Positions 56,555 through 64,000 of a DNA stretch of 64,000 bases are shown here, one piece after another. The notes beneath the pieces are model-generated. The model saw nothing but the letters and a program-made list of their open reading frames with translations, was not told where the DNA came from and made no database searches. The first letter of the stretch is position 1. Each line of letters opens with the position of its first letter. The position numbers and the translations under genes were made by a program. The DNA is from Pyricularia pennisetigena (lineage: Eukaryota > Ascomycota > Sordariomycetes > Magnaporthales > Pyriculariaceae). The DNA lies in the NCBI RefSeq assembly GCF_004337985.1, contig NC_043740.1:3657030-3721029 (forward strand), read 5' to 3'.

Positions 56555-58563
56555 ATGTCAAACCTATTTTCTGGAATGTGAGTAGTTTGTTTTGATTTTT
56601 TTTTTCTCGCTCTCTCCTCTGTCATTTTTGTTTATTTTGTTTTTGTTATTGGCGCAGACTCTCGGTCGCTCAACTGCATACACTTCCCACTGTGTTTCCC
56701 ACCGCCTTCAGCATTATTTCGTAGCGGCCAAAAGAAGCCAGCGGTTCCCGTGCAGCTCCGTTCAGGCCCGTCACTTGCCTCTCAGTGAGATGCATCACGG
56801 CCTACGCTTTAAAATAAATTGAGATAAAATACAAAAAGTCTCAACGGGCTATATAGACTCTGGGTGAGACAAGCATTGTCCTTTCTGTTACTTTTCTTTT
56901 TCTTTCTACCCTGTTGCTTGCCAATCAAGTCTTCGTTTTCCTTTTACCATTTTACCTCTAAGAGCCTTGACAGAACCCCGCCAGCCAGCCAGTCAGCCAG
57001 CTTAGTTGCATATCATGGAGCCAGCCTTGAGCGCCTCACAGCAAGGAAGGCTAGGATGACGGCGGCTTGAGCTGTCAATTTTGTGACTATTTTAGTCCTT
57101 CCTCTCCCATATTCTGCCCAAATACCATATCGTCTTACCCATCGTCCCGTCCTGTCGCGCCTTTCCGGTGCACCACAGGCGGGGTTTGGCAATCTCCATC
57201 AAACCTCTCATCCCTAGCCTTGGCTGCCTGCACTTTGCTTTATCCCTCCAAACGCCACAAAAGGACACATGGCTGTCACCGTTGTATCTGCAGTCGTCTA
57301 AACCGCCACATTCTAACTTGTGCCCCAGCAACGCCCGGTTCCGGGGTGGTACCAACAAGCCGGCCATACAGACCAAGAGCCCAAACCCAAGCTCCGGTCC
57401 TGCTTCTCCCACCGCCCTGTCAGCCAGTCAGTCGTCAAGCAGCCTGGCTTCAAAGTTACCTCCTCTTCCAAACTCTCCTTCGCTGGCCCAGACCCTTGGT
57501 ATGGACGAGAACAGCGGCATTATGGCGACCGGCGAAGATATCCTCAACTCTTACCACCTACCCCGCCCACTGCCCTTGTGGCTTAACCCCGGCTATGCAC
57601 GACATATCGTCAAGGGAAACTTTATGACCCTAAGTGCAAGGCCGAAGACGGTTGAACAGGGCGAATGGATTGCACATCAAGGTATGAACAAGTGAGCCTT
57701 TGTTGACGGCAGTGGCCATCCTGCCAATTTTGATTTGATCTATCGATCGCGTCGGTTTAGTGGTGAAATGAGCTAACCGGGTCCAACACGATTCAATCTT
57801 TAGTGGTCGAACACTATAGAAATCTATGGAATTTTGTCAGGGTTGTTCACGAAAAGGAGGAAGATGGAACAACAATTTGCAATTCTACCACCTGTCCTCG
57901 GACGTCCGCTGGGGCGTAAGTATCTCACCTTTTTTTTTCTGATCACGTGCAATTCACCAATAAGGATGAAAAAATGGCATCACCACTGACACGCTGCCTT
58001 GTGCGTTCAGCAACCACTCGTTCACATGGCTCAACTCCCGGAGGGAGCCTGTTGAGCTACCCGCCCATGAGTACATGACTCTCATGCAGCGTTGGATCTC
58101 GGGCAAGATTGATGATACCAACATCTTCCCGACGGAGGCCTCTGGAGTTTCATTTGCACACAACCCTCAGTACTGCCCACCGGCACTGTCACAGCTGGCC
58201 GGACCAGGAGGCGAGGGTGACTGGGTTGGCAAGCGCAGTGGGTTTCCCGAGAACTTTGTCGAGGTCTGCAAGACCATTTTTCGTCAAATGTTCCGCGTCT
58301 ATGCACACCTCTATTGGGCCCACTTTGTCGAGCCGTTTTACCATCTCAACCTTGAAAAGCAACTGAACAGTTGCTTCAGCCATTTCGTCCTGACCGCCAC
58401 CGCCCTCGATATGCTCAAACCCCACGAGCTGGAGCCCATGCAACCGCTGATCGACCTCTGGGCGGCCAACGGGACATTCCCGCAAGGATCCAGAGCTTAC
58501 GAATATGCCAACCTTCGAGCCGGCGAGAAGCTGATGCAGCTGGGAGGCATGTCTACATCATGA
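56555..58563 (+). CDS. Mob1/phocein family kinase co-activator
   Basis: Mob proteins bind and activate NDR/LATS-type kinases, or sit in STRIPAK. Four exons: 56555..56577 (23 nt), 57329..57681, 57804..57915 and 58011..58563, in frame (346 residues). The micro-exon reads MSNLFSG and joins as INARFRGG across a 751-nt intron. A disordered Ser/Pro lead precedes the Mob domain, which starts near residue 80 (LPLWLNPGYARHIVKGNF). The zinc ligands are in ICNSTTCPRTSAG (Cys-x4-Cys) and, farther on, in FRVYAHLYWAHF, where both histidines are kept. HFVLTATALDML and PMQPLIDLW complete the fold. An insert (about 25 residues, Pro/Gly-rich) lies between FPTEASG and GFPENF. I cannot firmly assign Mob2 versus Mob3; Mob1 is less likely. 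Confidence 0.85.
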
Positions 58564-59196
58564 ACCCTATAATCTTGCCGCGCTCACTCCCAGGAGGCAT
58601 CCTGTTGCAGGCGGAGCATATGTGATATGCCATAAACGGGAATGTACGAGCGGTTGTAGCGTTTTATCGGCCTGCTTGGATGAATTGCAGCCGAATGTTT
58701 TCTGAAGCTGTGGCTAGGAAGACAACAATTGGTATTGGAATTTAAGCAATTGTCCCACTGTTCTTGAAGCCAAGATTCGATCGCCTCAATCTCGGCACAG
58801 CTTTATGTCCATACAAGCCGAGCTTGGAAGACTATGTGGTAGGGGTTGATTATTCCTCAATTCAAACTTGATTCAGGGTATACCTACACGGAGAGTTTCC
58901 TATCACTTGGGAATTCACAATGCACCCACGGATAGAAATCATCATCCCACACAGGGCGTTTTGTTATTGTTTTGAATCTGTAGCCACTCACATTTAACTT
59001 GGAGTCTTGAACAAGATGGTGTGTGTTAGTGATTAATGAACAACTTCCATTTGAAGCGGAAACGTTGAAGGTCAGGTAAGCGGAGACTAAACTGGCAAGC
59101 AGTAAGCCCTGACTTTCAGAGAAAAACTAGTGCAGAGGAGCAGCTGCCTGAGTATAAACAACCGAAAGGAGGTGACTGGGCTGGTTTTGGCCCACA
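58564..59196. other. Convergent gap Mob gene / DUF3237-type gene
   Basis: 633 nt between two stop codons. No gene was seen. Confidence 0.6.
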
Positions 59197-59973
59197 CTAG
59201 GCAGCCACCTCACTAATCTTGTACTCAACAATGACCGGCTTGCCCTCCTGGAGAACAAACCGGCCCGACCCGACGTACACCTTTTCGGACATTGCCTTGA
59301 GAGCTGCATTGTCGGTCTCGAATGAGATTTGTGTGACTGCATTGATCGAGTTAAAACCACAGCAAGGCCCACGGGGTCAGAATGACAATCAACTAAACGA
59401 AAGAAGAACTTACAGACCTCCCCGAAATCAGTCGTCTTGGCCTCGGGGCTGCCGGCAAGGACCTGACCCGCCGGGCCTGTGGTGGAGGCGGTGCCCCTGT
59501 AGTCGAACCTGAAGTGGGCGCCCGACTTGGCGTCCCGCATAAGGCTGCTGACCTCGAGACGGACGTGCCGCTGATCCGGGTCCGGGCGAATGTAGTCGCT
59601 GCCGTGCACGAAGATGGCGTCGACCTGTACGGGGTATCCGGGTTCAGACTTGAGGGATCCGGCGTCGGGCACGAAGCCGGCGTGGACTAGACCACCAGAG
59701 CGGGTGCTGCCGATGGAGGTCGGTGCGGTGATTGGGACCTATGTGGTTTTCTTGTTGTTCAGTATTATCTTGTCATCAGGCCAGCTAATGTAAGTACTAG
59801 CTTAGCTAGCCCAGTCGGCTAGCTCATTATTCTGGTGCCACCGTGATGCAAAGATACGCAAAGAGGTTGAATGTTGACGGGGTGATTTGTAATTACTTTC
59901 TCCCATCAGAACTACTGGGTAGGTAACTTACCTCGGCCGTGAAGGCTGGAATAAGCCTGGGGAATCCTGACAT
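59197..59973 (-). CDS. DUF3237-type small protein
   Basis: Three exons: 59973..59932, 59738..59414 and 59336..59197, in frame (168 residues). The introns are GTAAGT...ATAG (193 nt) and GTAAGT...GCAG (77 nt). The sequence has the pattern of the DUF3237 family: HVRLEVSSLMRDAKSGAHFR, FDYRGTAS, and a C-terminal YVGSGRFVLQEGKPVIVEYK. No signal peptide or membrane segment is visible, so a cytosolic protein is likely. Members form a small beta-barrel; no reaction has been firmly attached to the family to my knowledge. It is divergent from the CorA gene, 1.6 kb away. Confidence 0.75.
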
Positions 59974-61582
59974 GTTTTCCAAAGTGAATGGTTTCCTTTC
60001 ACGTTATCAGATGCGGTCTGGTAACCGTCGATGTCTACGAGGCCACACGACAATGAGTTTACTGTAATGGAAATCCGGATATATCGGTGATGCAGAGATA
60101 AGACAGGTGGAGTTGAGCCCGGAACATGTTGGTCTGGACTATCTGGGTCTGTTGTCTAGTCAAGTCTAGTCCAGTCTAATATGAGGGGTTCAGTTCACAG
60201 CTGGTAAACTGCGGGGACCGGATCCGTTGTGCGGATCAACCGAGTGGGTTGTCAAAAGGGCGGGGCTTGCAGACATCGGAGCTGAATTGTCTCGCTGGCC
60301 ATCATGATTGACTTTGATTGCCCTAATGGCTGCAGGTAAGCGGACTATTTTATCATTATTATTATTATTTTTTTTTCCCCCGTGGCGAACAATGTGGCAG
60401 TAAAGACCAGAACATACTACTGTAATTGGGCATACACTTATTAGATAATTAAGATATACGTTAAATCTTGGCGATGAGACTGACACGGCTAGATCGGTTG
60501 ATGCATGCACTCGAATAGCTAGCTCTGCGAGTCGAAAGCTTCTGGTCTACCTAATAATTACCATATCCAGTTGATGAGATTCATTCCCCCATAACTATCC
60601 TAAGAAGACGAGATCATTCGAAAAAGTTAATGCAGTTATCTTTTAGACTTTGATGATGCACATGACTTACAGGGGTGGAGGTGGCAATCGCCCGACAGAC
60701 AGCCAACACAGCCAGCTACGCCACCGTCCGATTGATGAACCAGATGGTCTTGAGTGCGCGCTCAGCCCAAATCATCACATCAGCCAACAAACCAACTCAT
60801 CGATCGACCTATTGTTGATTTACCCTAACAAAAAGTATTATCAAACGACTGACTAAAATTATTCCGGCAGAAGCTGCTGCCCGGGTTGACGGCACAACCT
60901 GCAGGTTAAAAGAAGTCAACAAAGTACGCAAGGTTAGCAACTAACGCCTCATGGCCCAAACAAAAATCGGAAACTTCTGCACTGACAACTCGGCCCCCTT
61001 GCTGCATGGATGTGGCCGGTTCATATGACATCACCTGGCTCCAAGAAGCCTGCCCCTGGTATGGGTCACTCACTAAAAATCCTACCCAGCGCGTCTGTCT
61101 GGAGACGATCCACGCAAGCCTCGCCTTTTCTCCGGATTGACCCAAGCTTGCTTCAAACGCATCTCTCCACACGGAGTTGCGTCGAAAACCCAGTCATCAT
61201 TGATTTATTTGTCTCAATCCAGATCATCCCATTCATAGCGAGCTTGCAATTTACTTTGTAGCGTCGCTTTGCTGTCTTCGATTTTCGCCAGTTTTGTTTT
61301 TCCCGATTCTCCGTAGTGACATCTGTCAAGTCTTTATTCGACAAATCGTTTGTTTATGTCGCTACGCTTTTACATGGGCGATCGTATCTCCAATTCGCAT
61401 TTCCTCTACAAAGAGTGGGCACGTGCCTCCCTCAAGCCACTACCCGACCTCCCTCGGTAGGCTATATGGTACGCTAATATAGCTGACCTCAGTGATAACT
61501 GCCAATCCTGCTGAAACCTCGAATACACAACTTGAATCGTCAGCCCATTCGCAGAGGTGGCATCTACCCGGATTTGACCCCC
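59974..61582. other. Divergent intergenic region DUF3237-type gene / CorA gene
   Basis: About 1.6 kb. It has an ATT trinucleotide run near 60350..60368 followed by a T run. No supported gene was found; the open frame of the CorA gene extends upstream to 61499 without an ATG. Confidence 0.5.
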
Positions 61583-64000
61583 ATGGAGGCTACCAGTCAC
61601 CACACAGAACAACAGCCTGCACGGCGCAAGAGAACTCACCGGGGTGGCAAGAAGAAGAAGAAGTCCCGGCGACAGTCGTTCGCGACCGAAACAGACGACA
61701 TGGCCAACGACGACCTCGCGGCCACTGGGTCCAACTTCTATGTCAACCACGCCGCTCACCTCAGCAACACGAGCCTCGACAGCGAAGCACTGCTCGACCA
61801 CAGGGAACAGCAGTCACTGAGACCTCGACGACCGTCCATCGCCGTCACGTCTGCCACTCCTTTCCCTTCCAATTCGCAGCCGTACTCGAGCAGCACTAGC
61901 AGGTTGAGGACCGTCTATCATGGAGGCGAAAACAGCGCTGACGAGGATGACCACTCGGCCAACGAGGGAGCCCCTTTGCTTTCACAGTCGATGCGCCTGG
62001 GTAATTCGGAGGCCGCGCTTGGTTACGGGTCTCGCGAGATGACGCAGCGCGAGAGCGCCTCGCGGAGCAGGACAAGCTCAGGCATGTCGGTCGATAAGAA
62101 GAAGCTGCATCTGAACCCTTTGTCCACCTCCAACAACAGCTACAATGTTAATTATCCACCGTCGATGCCCGGCAGCCCTAGGACGCGGCCGGTCGATCCA
62201 GCTGGACTTATCAACTTTGGGGACGACCTGCTAAGGGACGAGATAAGTAGGAGTGAGCTTCGGAGCCGCGCCGAGAGCATCGGTGACGAGGAGCGACCCT
62301 CTGGACGCATGTCCTCTCCGATGGAGAGGCGCCGTACATTATCTGTTCCGCCCGAAGAAGATGTGTGCTTCCCCCAGGAGGGCATGTCTGAGATGGGTGA
62401 TGAGATGGTACACAACGATGAGGAGGACGTGCATATGGGTATGAGGTCAAAGGGGCGACGGCGGAAGAGAAGGTGGCCAGACCTGTCGGTGTTGGAGGAG
62501 TGGAGCAAGCTAGAGAAGGAGGCCAACGAAGAACGGCGAGTGAAGAGGATCACAGAACCACAGCTCATCAACGGAAGGCTTAGGCCTGTCAACAAGACAT
62601 GGTTCAAGGCCGAGGATGATGCACCATATCGCTTCACCTACTTCAACGAAGAGTTCCAGAGCACGGTGCACAGCCAGACGATTTCGGGACTGGTGCAGGC
62701 AGGCGGTTCTTTCCGTGATCTGTTCATCCCCGACCCTGTCATCATCGAAGATTCTTCCTCGGAATCTGACAATGACGATATGACATCCACTATCCGCCAG
62801 CCTACCCCTGGCGAGTCTCGGGCCCCGAGCCGGCAGACTTCGGTACCTCCTTCAGTCCAGGCAAGCGAACATTCGTCCAGGCCAGGCATTCTAAATCGGA
62901 CATTTTCACCCCCAACCGGCAGAGACAGCGTCATGGCCCCGGCACTTTCAATTTCGGGGCAGGATACACCAGCCACACCAGCGCCACCGAGATCACCTAA
63001 TTCTGCCAAAAAGTCGACAACGCCACCAGAGGGCAAGCCAGTCAGGTTTGGTGAGCGCCCAGTGTGGTGGCTAGACGTTCTCAACCCTAGCGAGGCCGAA
63101 ATGAGGGTCATTTCCAAGACTTTTGGTATTCATCCGTTGACGGCAGAAGACATCATCATGCAAGAAGCTCGTGAGAAAGTGGAGTTGTTCAGGCATTATT
63201 ACTTTGTCAACTACCGTACCTTTGACCAGGATGAGGAGAGCGAGGACTTCCTGGAGCCGGTGAATATGTACATTGTGGTGTTCCGGGAGGGCATTTTGAC
63301 CTTTCATTTCTCCATCACGCCACACCCGGCCAACGTGAGACGGCGAGTTCGACAGCTTCGTGACTATATGATGCTGTCGGCGGACTGGATTTCTTACGCC
63401 ATTATAGACGACATTACGGACGTGTTCGTCCCGCTAATCACCCGAATTGAGGAAGAGGTTGACGACATTGACGATGAGGTTTTGGGCCTGCAGGAAGTCA
63501 CGATTTCCGAGCCCGTCAAGGATACGACATCTTTCAAGAGCAAGGACAACGCAATGCTGCGGCGCATCGGTGACTGCCGCAAGAAAGTCATGGGCCTGTA
63601 CCGGCTGCTGGGCAACAAAGCTGATGTCATCAAGGGCTTCGCCAAGCGGTGCAACGAGCACTGGGAGGTGGCCCCGCGGTCAGATATCGGGCTCTACCTG
63701 GGCGATATACAAGACCACATCGTCACCATGACGGCCAATCTGAGCCACTACGAGAAGATCCTGGCTCGATCGCACGCCAACTACCTGGCGCAGATCAGTC
63801 TGCGCATGAACGAGCGCCAGGAGGAGACAGCCGACATCCTCGGTAAGCTGACGATCCTGGGTACCATCGTCCTCCCGATGAACTTGGTCACGGGCTTGTG
63901 GGGCATGAACGTCTGGGTTCCGGGCCAGGCGGCCGAGGGCGACCTGACATGGTTTTTCGCCATCACTGTCAGCTTGCTGAGTGCGGGTTTGCTGTGCTAC
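61583..64000 (+). CDS. CorA-family Mg2+ transporter (Mnr2/Alr type), 3' end missing
   Basis: A divalent-cation channel of the CorA superfamily; the fungal members are Alr1/2 (plasma membrane) and Mnr2 (vacuole). The visible 806 codons form one exon that runs off the right edge. The start is the first ATG after an in-frame stop at 61496. The N-terminus has a very basic patch (RRKRTHRGGKKKKKSRRQSF), then about 400 disordered residues. The CorA domain starts near residue 485 (RPVWWLDVLNPSEAEMRVIS) with TFGIHPLTAEDIIMQEAREK and a long helix region. The first transmembrane segment starts about residue 760 and ends in GMN (GLWGMNVWVPGQ), the selectivity motif. The second membrane segment begins at the window edge. 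The basic N-terminal patch recalls Mnr2, but this is not decisive. Confidence 0.9.
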   Translation, partial: MEATSHHTEQQPARRKRTHRGGKKKKKSRRQSFATETDDMANDDLAATGSNFYVNHAAHLSNTSLDSEALLDHREQQSLRPRRPSIAVTSATPFPSNSQPYSSSTSRLRTVYHGGENSADEDDHSANEGAPLLSQSMRLGNSEAALGYGSREMTQRESASRSRTSSGMSVDKKKLHLNPLSTSNNSYNVNYPPSMPGSPRTRPVDPAGLINFGDDLLRDEISRSELRSRAESIGDEERPSGRMSSPMERRRTLSVPPEEDVCFPQEGMSEMGDEMVHNDEEDVHMGMRSKGRRRKRRWPDLSVLEEWSKLEKEANEERRVKRITEPQLINGRLRPVNKTWFKAEDDAPYRFTYFNEEFQSTVHSQTISGLVQAGGSFRDLFIPDPVIIEDSSSESDNDDMTSTIRQPTPGESRAPSRQTSVPPSVQASEHSSRPGILNRTFSPPTGRDSVMAPALSISGQDTPATPAPPRSPNSAKKSTTPPEGKPVRFGERPVWWLDVLNPSEAEMRVISKTFGIHPLTAEDIIMQEAREKVELFRHYYFVNYRTFDQDEESEDFLEPVNMYIVVFREGILTFHFSITPHPANVRRRVRQLRDYMMLSADWISYAIIDDITDVFVPLITRIEEEVDDIDDEVLGLQEVTISEPVKDTTSFKSKDNAMLRRIGDCRKKVMGLYRLLGNKADVIKGFAKRCNEHWEVAPRSDIGLYLGDIQDHIVTMTANLSHYEKILARSHANYLAQISLRMNERQEETADILGKLTILGTIVLPMNLVTGLWGMNVWVPGQAAEGDLTWFFAITVSLLSAGLLCY

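Overview
The window is nuclear DNA of a filamentous ascomycete, most likely a sordariomycete. The evidence is the gene style: short introns (mostly 60-170 nt) with GTAAGT/GTATGT-type donors, GC-rich third codon positions in exons, AT-rich intergenic DNA with long homopolymer and dinucleotide runs, and a filamentous-fungal gene set (palC, secreted lipases, sugar-type MFS transporter, Zn2Cys6 regulator). A Magnaporthales-like species would fit, but that is an impression from protein resemblance, not a proof. No rRNA, tRNA, CRISPR array or intact transposon was recognised.

Layout. 0-6.3 kb: the mitoribosomal GTPase gene rsm23/DAP3 (-, cut by the left edge), divergent from the ribosome-assembly gene rrs1 (+), then a RhoGAP gene (-). 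6.3-10 kb: a gene-poor stretch. 10-16 kb: the Rab geranylgeranyltransferase beta subunit gene bet2 (+), a coding-like but unresolved block, and an unknown gene with a C2H2-like finger (+). 16.9-20.4 kb: msh3 (-). 23.2-25.5 kb: a seven-exon MFS sugar transporter gene (+). 26-29.1 kb: a long disordered protein of unknown function (-). 30.8-32 kb: the ER cargo receptor gene erv29/SURF4 (-). 34.3-36.2 kb: the N-glycosylation glucosyltransferase gene alg6 (-). 37.1-38.7 kb: palC (+), of the ambient-pH pathway. 39.1-40.4 kb: a Zn2Cys6 regulator (-). 41.3-43.7 kb: erb1 (+), of 60S ribosome assembly.

44-53.4 kb is the most accessory-looking part. Four genes lie on the minus strand: a secreted SGNH/GDSL hydrolase, a secretory lipase, a candidate small secreted protein, and a patatin-like protein of the triacylglycerol-lipase class that lacks the catalytic serine and, apparently, the catalytic aspartate. 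54.2-55.6 kb: leo1 (-), of the Paf1 complex. 56.6-58.6 kb: a Mob-family kinase co-activator gene (+) with an 8-codon first exon. 59.2-60 kb: a DUF3237-type protein (-). 61.6-64 kb: a CorA-type Mg2+ transporter gene (+, cut by the right edge).

Most genes are housekeeping, in alternating divergent and convergent pairs, with no operon-like logic. Several share themes: ribosome production (rrs1, erb1, mitochondrial rsm23), the secretory route (bet2, erv29, alg6) and lipid or ester hydrolysis (the 44-53 kb block). Exon borders were placed by hand from splice signals, reading frame and family resemblance. Many long open frames antisense to GC-rich exons were discarded.
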